Positions 35,191-47,039 of a stretch of DNA of 64,000 nt are shown here, in pieces (position 1 is the first letter of the stretch; each line of letters starts with the position of its first letter). The stretch spans positions 39,879 through 103,878 of the forward strand of contig ARYC01017515.1 of assembly GCA_000711775.1 (NCBI GenBank), in the 5' to 3' direction. The position numbers and the translations under genes are program-made. This DNA is from Oxytricha trifallax. Taxonomy: Eukaryota > Ciliophora > Spirotrichea > Sporadotrichida > Oxytrichidae. The notes beneath the pieces were generated by a model. That model saw only the letters and a list, made by a program, of their open reading frames with translations. It searched no databases and was not told the origin of the DNA.

Positions 35191-36254
35191 ATGAGAAATA
35201 GAAATTAGCGAAATCTAGGGTCTATTTATGATGAGTAATATTTAGATTTACTGCTTAAGCTTCGGTATGGTACAAGTTTTAATATAGACTAAGTCAAACC
35301 AGTGTTGAATTATACAGCCATAGCAAGACTCCTACACAAGAGTGCTTCAACTGTTAGGTATCATTGTTGTTAGCTGTTTAACATTATAACTCAGGCTCTT
35401 GAAAACATCCTGCAAGAAAATAAAAGTTCTCACAGGTCCATATTGACTATCTCTGTGACTTTAAGACATTAAAGTATTGGGCTCACTTTCCTCTTGACTA
35501 ACGAGCTGTCATGTTTCATCGCAAGTTTCCAGACATGCGTATCTCTCTTTAGACTATAGCCAATATTTATAGACGAAATGGTATTACTTTCAAGACTGTC
35601 AACAGAGTTAAGAGAGTGATTGATTTTACAGTGCCATTTTATAGCAATAATTTAAACTATATATATGATTAAATGCAGAGAGCTATTGATAATAACATCA
35701 AGTTCATACATGCAGATGAAGCTGTGTTTACGTTCAACACTTTTATTAATAAGTCAAGGTACAAGAAGTATGATAACATAGAAGTTTATGACTAAAAAGT
35801 AAAGGTAGTCACTCATGCAATTTTAGCTGGTATAAGTGAAGATTCAGGCTTAGAGAGTTATGTGATTCACCCTCGCTCTATTAAGCGAGAGTAGTATATA
35901 GAGATCCTACATAAGCTCAGAGAGAAGTATAGCAACCAAGAGATCATCCTGTTTGTGATAACCTATCAGTTCATAAGACTAAGGAGTCTAAGAAAGCTTA
36001 TGAAGACCTAAACATAACTCCTGTATACAACGTTCCCTTACAGCCCTTAATTTAATGGAATAGAATTCTACTGGAGTTAAATAAAGACTCACTACAAGAA
36101 GCTTCTGCTGTATCATCTTATGCATGACTTGCCCCTCGATACAGTAGACTTGATTCAAAGCTGCTGTAAGAGAGTGAGCGTAGATAAGACAACAATTTGT
36201 GCAAGAAAGGGAAGAATGAATGTTTATAAATAAGTTTTAGATTTAAACGAATGA
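35191..36254 (+). pseudogene. TBE 42-kDa transposase (copy A), frameshifted
   Basis: ATG 35191 (MRNRNQRNLGSIYDEQYLDL), TGA 36252-36254. IS630/Tc1-like: first Asp in IHADEAVFTF, second in DNLSVHKTKE, Glu in the FNGIEFYW position, D to E 34 apart as seen in the outer copy. Here the frame breaks near 35430, before DNLSVH (a missing T in TTTGTTGAT), and at the VPYSPQ position (an extra C). Tail-to-tail with the 22-kDa ORF, whose stop is 6 bp away. Confidence 0.85.
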
Positions 36255-36260
36255 ATATAT

Positions 36261-37049
36261 TCACATATTAAACTGGCCCATAAATGGGTTTGGCTTCTCT
36301 TTCTTCTCCTCTTCTTATGGCTTGATTGGGCCCATATTTCTTCTCTTTGTGCCAGCTCCTGCATCTATGTTCATTTCATCTGGCTTTTAAAGATCTTTAT
36401 AAAGTCTCTTGCTCACTTCATGAATTTTCTGTGACTTTCTCTCTCTATGAACCTTAGCATGCTCTTTCATAAGATATATACCAGTGCCAGATTTTCCTAC
36501 AAAGTTATATGCCAAAGCTTACTTGAAAGATAAGGATGCTTCTTAAGTTCCTCTAGCCAAGCTGAGCTTATAAGAATGCCTTGCTTCTTCTAGTCTTCAG
36601 GAGAAATAGAATATCGTTTCTTATGTGCTTTTTCAATAATTTCTCTGAGATAATCCTCTTTTATTGTACCAAGAACACCAAAGAAGTAGTTCCTCTCTGG
36701 GAGTTTATTAGAGAGTTGTTTCTTGGTAGGAAGATAAACTACCACTTCCTCATCTTACATGGCATCCTCATAAAGATTAGTGACTGAAATCTCAGGGTAG
36801 TTGGGAATTTCGATTAGTTTAATGTCTTTATTTTTAAAAGCTTTCTTCTCCTCACAAAGTATTGCATTCAAGAATGAAATTTTGTACCTTCCATCGTTGG
36901 AAAGAATAAACCAACTGTATAATATGTTAATAGTCATAAAGTTATCTACCATGTAAAGTTAGGTATAGATAGAGATCTTCCTTACTTCTGAATCTTGATA
37001 GCATTTCTTCAGCCTAGACTCTTTTCATTTGATCATTGAGTGATTCCAT
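36261..37049 (-). pseudogene. TBE 22-kDa ORF (copy A), one frameshift
   Basis: ATG 37049 (MESLNDQMKRV), TGA 36261-36263, introns 36915-36949 and 36497-36522. A single base is missing after PTMEG (GGTACAAAA versus GGTACCAAAA in the younger copy). Otherwise it retains FLNAILCEEKKAFKN and the basic tail. Function unknown; every TBE has it. Confidence 0.8.
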
Positions 37050-37612
37050 CTTTGTTCCCCTTCCTAATAATGAATTTCAAATTATAACTTATAGACTTCT
37101 GGATCCTATTGTTTAAAATCTTACTATTAAATATGGGCATCTTATAGGAGGTCAACCCTGCAAGATACGTGGAGAAAGTTTGCAGAAGCTGTAACAAACT
37201 GCAGAGATGAAGCTCCATTTTTATCAATTTAGTTCCATTAAATTAGTACTAAATTTGTTTAAATTTAATTAGTACTGGTACTAAATTCGTTTAATTTCAA
37301 TTGGTACCAATTTAATAGTACCAAAACTTAATTAGTACCTAGTGTTAAACTAATGAGGTTTTAATGGAAAAGTTCCAAAATGGTTCAAAACCTAACTGGT
37401 ACCAGTACCAACCTCAATTTTTTCTAAGTTGGTACCAAAATTAAAAATATTAAGCATGAATTTAGAAAAATTATAGTTATAAACTTAGCATAATATGATG
37501 TCTAACGCCTAAGAAGCAACCATCGTTGTTGCAGTACCAACTCCTATACAAAGTTACTATAACAAGAGAGGTTATTAAAGCTTTATAATAGAAATTTAAA
37601 TTTGAATTAAAC
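37050..37612. promoter_or_regulatory. divergent intergenic region with GGTACC palindromes
   Basis: Lies between the divergent starts of the 22-kDa and zinc-finger/kinase ORFs. Three full GGTACC palindromes occur in about 150 bp (e.g. TTGGTACCAA, CTGGTACCAG), plus several half-forms (GGTACT, TAGTACC). The same array is preserved in the young TBE (59320-59550) and in weaker form in the old one (56130-56180). Probably a shared promoter or protein-binding region; inferred. Confidence 0.4.
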
Positions 37613-39060
37613 ATGGCGGCTAACTTAAATCGCAAAGCAGTCTCTCTTGGCAGTGGATAATCTTAGCTAAACTTTGGATAAACTAAGAAGCAAGAGATCA
37701 TATACATTGAAAAGGAGCCAGAGCTTAAAGCTCTTGAGTTTGAATCAGAGGTGTTTGTTCTAGAAATAAATATCAGGAAGCAGAGAGCAGAGATAAGTAT
37801 TTAAACGCTAATCGAAGATGTTGAGGAGTTAAAAGAACATCTCCCACTAGAAAAGATTAAAGAAGTCTAATGTGATGAATGCTAAAATTTCTTCTCAACT
37901 GATTCGAGCTTGAAGAGGCACATCAAAGAGATGCACTCTGGGAGAGCTAAGATATATTTTAAGCACGAAAAGGTCGATGGCAGGTATTAGTGCACGACTT
38001 GCATGAAGTCTTACACTCACTCAGCTAAAGTTAAAAGACACATGCAAAAACATCATTTAAGTGAGTTTTAATGCAAGATAAAGAAACATAAATACTTATA
38101 CCAGCCAAGAGAAAGTCCAATACTGTAGAGTCTTAAAGAGAGCAGGAAGAGAGACTTAAGAAGCAGAAACGTTTTGAGTCAATGAACCAACCAGCTAATG
38201 AATTATATATAGCATGCTTGTAAGAGAGAGATATGTATATACCTGCATTAAATGCAGTAGATCTCAGTTTTTGCATTGACAACTATTTACATATTGATGT
38301 GCCTAACAAGGCAAAACTCATAGTAGTTGATGAGTATGCTTATAAAGTATATCCTTTCAAATATCTTATTAGGAACGAGCAGTATCAAAATGAGTTTGCC
38401 AATGAATACATAATACTAAGAGAGGCTCATAAAAGGTAATGCAAGAACTTGCTTAAACTCGATGGAGTTATTCTTGGACATGTTTTTATTGCACTACGAC
38501 TTAAGAAATTTGAAATGACTCTAAGAGATTATCTCTACCATAATAGATACCCAGATGACTTGAATTAGATACTCACGGAAATGACCAAGGGTGTGAAAGA
38601 GCTGCATGATCTAGGGTATGTTCATAGAGATTTGAAGCCAGAAAATGTAATGCTAAATCTCTGTCCTTTAGAAATAGTAGTCATTGATTTCAATAGAGCA
38701 ATAAGGTAAGAAATAGTGACTTTAGCTAAAGTGCTATGCACACCTGGGTACTTCCCAATAAGAGAGAAGTGGACTAATGGCTCTGTTTAGTGAGATGTCT
38801 GGGCGGTAGCAGCAATTATTTTAGAGTGCGATATGGAAAGTATGTCGTACTTCGGAACAAAGCAAGAAAAGTAATCAATAAGCATGGCTGTTAAACATAT
38901 AAAGCAAGAAGATGTATGCAATTAGATTAAGAAAATGGTTGAGATGATCATAGTAAGAGCTACAGCATATCCAAGATCATCATTAGAAGATATACTTGAA
39001 ACATTAAAGAGAGCTAAGTTCAAGAGATACCACAAAGATAAGCAGATAAAATTTGTTTGA
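37613..39060 (+). pseudogene. TBE 57-kDa zinc-finger/kinase protein (copy A), one frameshift
   Basis: ATG 37613 (MAANLNRKAVSLGSG), TGA 39058-39060. Two C2H2 fingers: CDECQNFF...LKRHIKEMH (C-x2-C-x12-H-x4-H) and CTTCMKSY...VKRHMQKH. Then a kinase-like domain: AYKVYPFKYL (putative Lys), VHRDLKPENVML and VIDFNRAI, where DFG is DFN. One T is missing in SEF-TTTTAATGC relative to the young copy, so the fingers and kinase are in different frames here. Confidence 0.85.
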
Positions 39061-39114
39061 ATTAAGCACATTAATACTCATTAAATATTCATTAAATTCA
39101 CATAAAACTTGCGT

Positions 39115-39199
39115 TTTCTCTACTAACCCCAATAAGACCCCAACTATACCCTACAAATCAAAGCACTTATAAACCTCACTAAGGGGTTTTGGGGTTTTG
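39115..39199. repeat. TBE right terminal inverted repeat, 85 bp
   Basis: Complement of 35089-35173, ending GGGGTTTTGGGGTTTTG. Confidence 0.9.
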
Positions 39200-39202
39200 A
39201 TT
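39200..39202. repeat. TBE target duplication ATT, right
   Basis: Matches 35086-35088. Confidence 0.8.
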
Positions 39203-39299
39203 CCCGGAGATCAATAATACCAGGTCAATAGTGATGAACTCTAATATCCAAAAAATAAAAGAAAAGTTAATTTAAAAAAACTAAGAAAAAAGTAAACTA

Positions 39300-40740
39300 T
39301 TAATGACGGGGAATTACCAAAGCGGGTTTAAAGAAAATAAGTAAACCCATATAAATCCTATAAGACTACTAGAAAACATCAAAGGTCCAGAAGGAAAAGC
39401 AAACAGAGAGAAGCTTATTTCTTTTTAGATCTTCAAAAAGCCTATGAATTGGCCTGGAAAGACAAATTACTGTCGATCCTTAGATCCAGAGCTAAGACAG
39501 AGAATGAAAAAATATCCTCACAATTAATAGATGAGCTATACTCGAACAGTAGAAATAAGTAAGAAGGAGAATATATAAACGCACAAAATGGTGTAACTCA
39601 AGGAAGCAGAAAATCCCCCATGCTGTTCAACAGATACCTGTAAGACGCGCTATACTCACTACAAGAATTATTCTCATTGATTAAACAAGGAAACTCATAG
39701 CTTTTGCAGATGACATACTTATCAACATCAAAAAGATCAACAGTAGTTCAAGAGAATTTTTAGTTGATTAAAGGAAATAGATAAGAATCATAACTTGATA
39801 CTCTATACTAAGAAGATGGGTATGAATATATCATTAAATACTCATCAGCTACTTACAGGAACATGGAATGAGCTGAAGAAATAAACTGAACTAAACGAAA
39901 GCTTGCAAAATCTAACAATCCCACGATTTACGATACAATAATGGTAGCAAAAATTAGGTCTCTGATGATTTACAAATAAGATTTACAAATACTCACCTCT
40001 CATAGCAGCCAAATATCTGAAGATAGAAGAAATAAAAAAGATGGAGAACTAATTAAAAAAAATCTTCATTTAAGAAACCCAGAGATATACCCAATAAATT
40101 ATTAAGAAACGTAACTCATATCACATGTAATTTAGTTTAGAAAAACTTATATTAAAAAAATAAAGGTACAAATAAGGAGAATATTGGGATTTAAGTAGTG
40201 ACAAAGGGCAAGTTAGCAAAATGCTAGTAAGTGAAAAAGAAACAAAATTGGTATTCATCACAAGAAATGTTTTGGACACAATGATGGTAGTTAGTCAAGG
40301 AAGAACTACAGTGAGCTACGGAATAAGTAACTATTTTAACGTACACAGAACTTTTTTCGGATAAAAATCACATGAGGAAACTGTAACTTAATAAACGAAG
40401 CAGTAGATCCTACAAGATTTTTTTTCGAGCTTAATCATAGAAACTAGATTAGTTGACATGAACGAAAAGACTCAGATTCAAATCTTAGCTATCATGACCT
40501 GGCTCGACCAAAGAATCATAAATTTATAACTTCAAGATTATTATCAGAAAGTTAAGAAACATCTTAGGGCAACTTATATCAAGAAGACAAAGATTCAGCT
40601 CAATGAATTTAAGATTTAGGATAATCAAAAATGAACTAAATATCCAATTCTAAGAATAATTTGAAAATTGAGGAAATTAAAACAATTGAGATAAAAATTG
40701 TAATTTAAATCAATCAATTAATTAGAAAGAAATAATTAGA
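39300..40740 (+). pseudogene. LINE ORF2, 3' part: reverse transcriptase palm and thumb
   Basis: Conserved blocks in order: NYQSGFKENKQTHINPIRLL (QxGFR-like), FLDLQKAYELAWKDKLL (palm Asp), YINAQNGVTQGSRKSPMLFN, then IAFADDILINIKK with catalytic FADD at about 39703-39714. Thumb and C-terminal regions follow to about 40700. Frame changes occur before FADD and after about 39790. It continues the LINE interrupted by the TBE. Confidence 0.75.
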
Positions 40741-40763
40741 AATAAAAAGAAATAATAAGATAA

Positions 40764-41670
40764 ATGAACAACTCAAAGTTCAGAGATCACCATCATCATA
40801 AAAAGAGAAGCGCCAACAAGAACTGGGATACCAATAGAAAAGGGGAGAATCGTGAAAAGAGACATTTTTGTGAAAAGGTGAAAGAGATAAGGTTTAACCA
40901 CAGAGACAGAAGCATAGACCAAGAAATTCTAGGTTGAAAAGTATCAGAAAAAAGTGCTTAATAAGTAGATGAGCTATAACAGAAGACTCAAGATTGGATA
41001 ATCTAACCCCAGCAAGAAGATTAGAGAGGCGTAGAAGAAAAGAGTCGAGATCGACAAACATATAGATGGGTTGGAGTGCATCCAAAGAGACTAAATGGCT
41101 TTGAAACTCCTAATTGATTTGTCAGAGGTGACAAGACATGGATTTGACAAGATAATCTACGCAAAGAAAAGATGGATCTCACAGATAACAAGACTGGTTT
41201 CCATTATTTGCTGCACAAGTTCGAAGAACGAGAGAGCATAAGTAAGGAGATCTAATGACAGAGCAGCGGCTAAGAAGAGAAGAGTGAAAGAGGAAGATAG
41301 GTGGATAGAGAAGTAGAAACTACACTGGAGATAAATAAACGACAACTGGCAACATATGAGTCTAATTCCAGAAAGGCTCATCCAAGAAGAGACTATGGAG
41401 AAGTGCTTGAAAATGATCGAAGAAGTTCAATTAAATGAGTTAAGACTTTCACAACTTATCCTCACCTCCAATAGTCCTGAACGACTGAGGTATACATAAT
41501 TTCGAGAAAAGCATTGAAACAATGAACTAGAAACTGGAAAATTGTAAGTTCTAGAGGTAACAAGAACACATTAAAGAAGCCTAACTACCAGTATGTTGCT
41601 AGAGCGCAATAAAAAACTGCTAGAATTTGAAAATATTGAGGACGTTCAAACTCTCTTTTAATAAAAATGA
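40764..41670 (+). pseudogene. basic coiled-coil ORF downstream of the LINE reverse transcriptase
   Basis: ATG 40764 (MNNSKFRDHHHHKKRSANKN). After one frame change near 40935 it runs KVLNKQMSYNRRLKIGQSN, AAAKKRRVKEEDRWIEKQKL and LIPERLIQEETMEKCL to TGA 41668. Very rich in Lys, Arg and Glu; likely nucleic-acid binding. LINE ORF1 proteins have this character but normally precede the endonuclease/RT ORF, so this may be a non-standard ORF order or the start of a second truncated element. Confidence 0.45.
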
Positions 41671-42032
41671 GATAATGGACTCAAGGAGACAAATAGGAAG
41701 CTACGCAGTAGAACAGAAGCACATGAAACAATTTAAGTCAACTATTGGGTCAAGACAACACGATAAGCTAAATTCAACGAAATCAGGAAATTACCCTAGT
41801 GAAAGACCAGATTATTGTGGCGTGATGGCAATTCTAATGATAAACCATCTAGCTCTTAAATTACAAGGACAACTTGTGTTCTAGATTTTTGCAAAAGACT
41901 GGCTCAACATTTATAGATACTACTTAATACTAAATTAGAGTTGTACCTTGTCAACATAGATATAGGCAGGTCTGGTTGGGGTTTAGAGAAGGAAGAAATG
42001 GAAAGAAACGAGAAGAAGAAAAGCAAAGTATT

Positions 42033-42443
42033 ATGGCAACTCGTGGACCAAGAAGTCGACACGGAGATGATGAACAGCATTCACAAATAGATGTATGGAA
42101 CGATCTAGTTCTGAAGGACACGGAACAATTCGAGTTAGAGAGAGAATTCTAGATAAGGGTGAGAGTCCAGCTATGTAGATGATGACCTGGGAGAAGCTGA
42201 ATGGTACCTATCAAACGAAGGGCCAAGGATCTCCGCTTGAGACAAGATTTCAAGGGAAGAAAGGAGATTAAAGAGGAACAGGAAATGATCAAAGCAAGTA
42301 CCCAAGAACCTAGAAAAAAGGAAGTCATTCAGATGCTATAAGTGGAGATGAGAAGTCAAGAGGAGAATAACTCAAAGGGGAAGGAAGAAAAACCATAAAA
42401 GTCAAAGAGCGATAGAGAAGAGGAGCATCATGAGAAGTTTTGA
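42033..42443 (+). pseudogene. charged ORF at the LINE 3' end
   Basis: ATG 42033 (MATRGPRSRHGDDEQHSQID), later EVIQMLQVEMRSQEENNSKG, stop TGA 42441-42443, with a frame change near 42180. Extremely charged; no family recognised. Composition changes abruptly to T-rich DNA just after it, so this may be close to the LINE 3' end. Confidence 0.4.
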
Positions 42444-42445
42444 AT

Positions 42446-44640
42446 TGCATTGATTTTACGCTCTAATTTTTTCCAAAGTTTTTTTAATATATTTCTAACT
42501 TACCTTAGTGATTAACTAACTAACTTAACTATTTAAAGATTTTTTTAATTTTTAATGTATAAATTTTTTAAAAAAATTTTTCAGAATTTTAATACTTTAT
42601 AATTATATTGCAATTTAAATTTTATTTTTTAAGGCAATTTTAGTATTAACATTTTTAATATATTTTTTATTGTTTCATATGTTTTATTGTTAATTTTCTA
42701 CATTTTATATTTATATTTTATTAAATAATTTGATATTTTTCAATTAAATTTCTGATTGATTTTTTTGTTTTAATTGAATTTCTTTTAAAATTATTGTTTT
42801 AATTATGTTTTTATTAACAAATTAATATTTTAAAATATTTCTTTATCTTCTCTACTTATTTTTCTTCCTTAAATTTTTTTATTTTTATATTATTAGCTTA
42901 CCTTTTATTATAGTGTTTTTTTTATATATAGGTCAGTATTTTGATATTTTGAACAAAACCATTAATGGCATGTTTTAAATTATTGTTTAATATAATTTAT
43001 TTGTACCTAAATTTTAGAGAGCTCTGGATCTTAAATATTTATTATGAATTTAAGAGTAATGATAATTTATAATATTTTGTGATAATAATTTATTCTTTGG
43101 TTATATTGAATCATATATATGAGAATTTATTTGATATTATTGTCATTCGTTTATTTTATTAGCCGTCCATCTTTAAATTTATCATATTTAATTAGCTATT
43201 TAAATCAGAATATAAATAAATATATGATAAATTAATTGTTCTCATTTAATGATCAAATTTTAGTCATTAATAGTAAAGATATGGAGATATAAATCATAGT
43301 AGTCTTCTGAAAATATATAAAATATGGAAACAAATATAAACCTATTCAAATTGAAATATTATATTATTCAGTGAGATTTTATAAAAAAACCACAATTATT
43401 TAACTATACCTAAATATTAATTAATTATTTTTATATTTCATGCATTTTTTATCTTTATTGACATTATTTATTTCTTATTTAAAGTTAATTATTGGATTAT
43501 ATTATCCACATTAAAGGATTTGTAAGTATAGCAACCACCTGCAAGTTAGAATTCAATGAAGAAGGTTGCAATTTATAAAAATAACAAAAAAAAAGTCTTC
43601 CGTGATTAACTGAAAGAATAATAGTTTACATGGAATAGTAAGCTGATTTTATGTAAACATCATCAACTCTAATAATTGATTTTACTCAACCATTCTTTAA
43701 AAAAATCTGATAAAATTTAAGTTATTACAGAGAAGTAATCAGCAACAATTTAAGATAGCAAATTTAGGTCAGTCAATGAGGCAACTGAATCAAAATTGTA
43801 TCCCACAAAAAATCAGGAATAACCGAAAACATCCTATATATTATTTAAAGCGAACAAATTATAAACGATCAATTCAAAAGTACTTAGTTGGAAAACTAAA
43901 CACAAAGAAAACAGGATTAAACTGTCAATGAATTTTAATTATTGTGCAAATGAATCGAATGTGGTTTGACTACAACTATTGTTTCTATGATAGTTTATCA
44001 AAGAGAGTAGGCAGCAAAAAGTATGAAAAAGTATACTTGCGATGAGATAACAAGCATATACTATAATATTTTTTATATTCACTATTGATGAAATTCTCAT
44101 TGTAGAAACATAGGATGTTAAATTGCGATAGAGCTACACTTTTTGAAATAATCTATATGATTTTTCATAAAACAATTGTTTCTTACGTATTGTTTTTGAG
44201 ATTTGACAGATTACTGTATTTATCCTACAAGTAATTGCTGTTTGTTACTAAAAATTTGTAACTTCCATGTTAAAAAGGCTTCATTTGTGTCTTAAAAGGT
44301 AAGTGTATAGGAAATTCCGCAATCTATTAACAATTTGCTCTTAAAAGTGGGCTCATTAACAATTTGCTCATGGGCAAAGCAATTTTAGACTATAAAAAAT
44401 GAGTAAAAAATATATATATATAGGGAAAAAAGATTTAGATATTTCTAATTTTAACTTAATAAGGATAGTTTTTAATATATTGACATTAATTAGTTAAATA
44501 AATTTTTAATAAAAAATGTATAGAATAGTTAATAATATATATTGTATGTTATAACTTAATGGTTGAATTTTGAGTAAATTCAATATAAAAATGCAAGGCT
44601 TTATGACAAAAGCATGTTTTAATAGAAAATCATATTAGGC
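42446..44640. other. AT-rich DNA, no gene seen
   Basis: T-rich on + from 42450 to 43000, then mixed. Nothing recognised. Confidence 0.5.
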
Positions 44641-44652
44641 AACGAAGAAAAT

Positions 44653-46360
44653 ATGCATTTTCCATCTTTATTTAACAATAATAAAGTAATAAAGACGGAA
44701 AAGATAGTAATAGAAGAAGAAATTGATGATTTCACTCAACAAAAGATTGAAAAGCAAATTTATTAGATAATAATGAATTTAAAAATTGCTCCAGAAGTTT
44801 AATTACTTATAGTAAAATAAACAAGACTTGATTATATATATTTCAACAATTATTAATTTTAATAAAATTTAATCGTGCTAGATTCAATTTACAATGAAGA
44901 GAATTAATTCTCTTCCCTACTCCCTATATTAGAAAAATAGTATTCTAGAAGAAATAAGAACCCTAAATCATATGATTAATCGAGAGAGAAGTGGCAAAAT
45001 TAACCACATTTTCAAAGATAAACATCAAAGAGTATGAAGAGTTAATCGAAGTTATAAATTAATGAAGTTTTATGATAGTAACATAATTAGATGATAGGAA
45101 AAGACAATAACATTAAACTAAAGGAATAACTAGAATTGACTGATAGATATACTATATAGAATATTAATACTATTTTTCTCATAAATTAAGTAAATATAAC
45201 ATTTTAGTGCTGTAAAACTGTAGACCAATTACATAGTAAGTATACTAGATATGGGAATAATTAAACTTACTCTGATATGAGACCTGATCATTAAAATAAA
45301 CTACAATTTATAAAATTTGATGATAAGAGTTTTAATGGAAAGTACAAAAATAAATTTGATAAGAAACAGACTTTACAGTTCATGAGTAGGTTAATTAATC
45401 TTTGAATGAATAGGAAGTAGTTGATTATTATTAAAGTATAGTGTTTTAAAAGTTATCCATTTTATTAAATTAAAAGTGAGAAAGAATAAAGAAGATTGAC
45501 ATAAAGATTGAAAAATCAAAATCTCTATATAACTTAGAATATACTTTTAGTCTTAGACACAACCATATCACTTCATTAAATACTAAAAAGAAATAAATTG
45601 GTCAAAGAGAAATTATTGTAAAAGAATTAATCTTCTCCGTGCTCATTTCAATTAATGAAAAATGATAAAAATTCACTCTCAAGTAAAAACACACAAATAA
45701 AATCCATAAAATCGAATACTCTCTAATTTCAATTCCTAAAATCAGAGTCTCAATCATTAAATAATAGGTCATGATGAAGATATTCCTAGATACTAAGAAA
45801 TAGCGACTTCAGTGAACTCCTCGGAGAAGAGAGGTCTGCTCAAATCATTGAGCAGATTGTTTTTTTAATACATAAGTATATAATTTACTCAAGTATCAAC
45901 ATAGCGAATCTAGCATTTAAATCATTTAAATACATAGTTAATGAAGGTGTGAATCAAGATGGAATAACTCAAATAGGATAAGTATAACTAAAGCTACCTC
46001 CTAAAGTGAGTAGATGAGAAGGTTGAAATTTTTGCTCTTGATGATTTCTATAATGTCATAATGATAGATATTTCTTCTGCAAAAGCCATAGTGAAGAAAA
46101 TTAGAGATAATTTTGGACTCAAAAATCTGATTAATATTTAAAAATTAGGTCTTTATAACAAGAGAGCTAAAATAAAAAACTAAGATGCTAAATTAATTGA
46201 TAAAAAAGATAGAAATATGAAATTAATATACTGGAATCTGCCATGGCAGATGAAGATAACCAACTTATTAACAATGATCATTGTAAAGTTAGTAGCAAAT
46301 CAAATATTATTTTGTAAAAGCATAGGAGAAATCCTGCATGCATAATGAATTAGTTGAAAA
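44653..46360 (+). pseudogene. unrecognised germline coding relic in several frames
   Basis: TGA-free, protein-like stretches follow one another on +: MHFPSLFNNNKVIKTEKIVI (140 codons from 44653), DRYTIQNINTIFLINQVNIT to KFDDKSFNGKYKNKFDKKQ (45090-45404), ELLGEERSAQIIEQIVFLIH to DGITQIGQVQLKLPPK (45800-46005) and FALDDFYNVIMIDISSAKAI (46020-46350). Much AT-driven Lys/Asn/Gln but residue variety and hydrophobic patterning exceed the surrounding DNA. Probably an old germline-limited gene or transposon ORF; no family recognised. Confidence 0.35.
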
Positions 46361-47039
46361 AGACACTTGGATTATAAAAAAATACAAAAATTATATTGAA
46401 ATCTCACAAACAACAACCCTAACATCAAAAGCAAAAGTGTGCTGACTCTAGCAATATTATAATAATGCTTGGAGATAAGAATATATGAATTTATATCAAT
46501 ACTCGAGTGTACTTATATTATATAATTGGACAATGGATAAAGTTACAAATGCAATATTTTTGAAATGAGAACAAAGGTAGAAATAAAAGAAAAGCGGAAG
46601 CCATAAAAACCAAGAAGGTTTATTCTAGACATGAATAATTAAATTAAAATACACTTGACTTATTTATTTTATTGAAATAGTAAAAAAAGAAAATAATTTG
46701 TAGATCATGAAAAAATGGTAGTAACATTTAAAAACAAATAACCACACCATAAAGAAATGATTGCAATTGAAAATTTATGTTAATCAGTATCAGAAAGAAT
46801 TTGTATATGAAATCATTTTTAAACTATATTTATATTTTAATCATGTATAATTATGATTTATTCTCTATTATGCATATTATAAGTGTGAAGATTCTTCGCA
46901 CTTTCCTACATAAAATGGTCATCATATTTGAAACAAATAATAACATATTATTATTCTAAAGTGCATATGCCAGAATATAAAAAAAATGCAAAATCCGTGA
47001 GTTGATAATATGCTGTTTAATTTTTAATTTTAATGTTTT

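Larger units (their letters stand above)
35089..39199 (+). mobile_element. TBE1: complete TBE transposon (4111 bp) inside the LINE
   Basis: Begins CAAAACCCCAAAACCCC and ends with the complement, flanked by ATT on both sides. Terminal inverted repeats are 85 bp. It carries the three TBE genes: transposase (+), 22-kDa ORF (-), zinc-finger/kinase ORF (+). Each gene in this copy has at least one 1-nt indel relative to the copy at 57591-61704. TBEs are germline-limited, removed from the developing macronucleus, and their transposases act in genome rearrangement in Oxytricha. Confidence 0.92.
32990..42445 (+). mobile_element. decayed non-LTR retrotransposon (LINE), split by a TBE
   Basis: Sense-strand pieces of an APE-type endonuclease (33.1-33.8 kb) and a reverse transcriptase (34.47-34.74 and 39.3-40.7 kb) lie in order on either side of the 4.1-kb TBE, followed by a very basic ORF region (40.76-42.44 kb). 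Without the TBE and a 0.35-kb foreign-looking patch the element would be about 5 kb. Ends are approximate; no poly(A) tail or target duplication identified. Confidence 0.65.

Noticed and set aside
40894-41381. Two minus-strand ORFs (63 and 74 residues)
   Set aside because: Antisense shadows of the Lys/Glu-rich LINE ORF, giving Leu/Phe/Ser-rich translations.
46777-46959. 60-residue plus ORF
   Set aside because: Ile/Leu/Tyr/Asn-rich translation typical of AT-rich non-coding DNA; no support.
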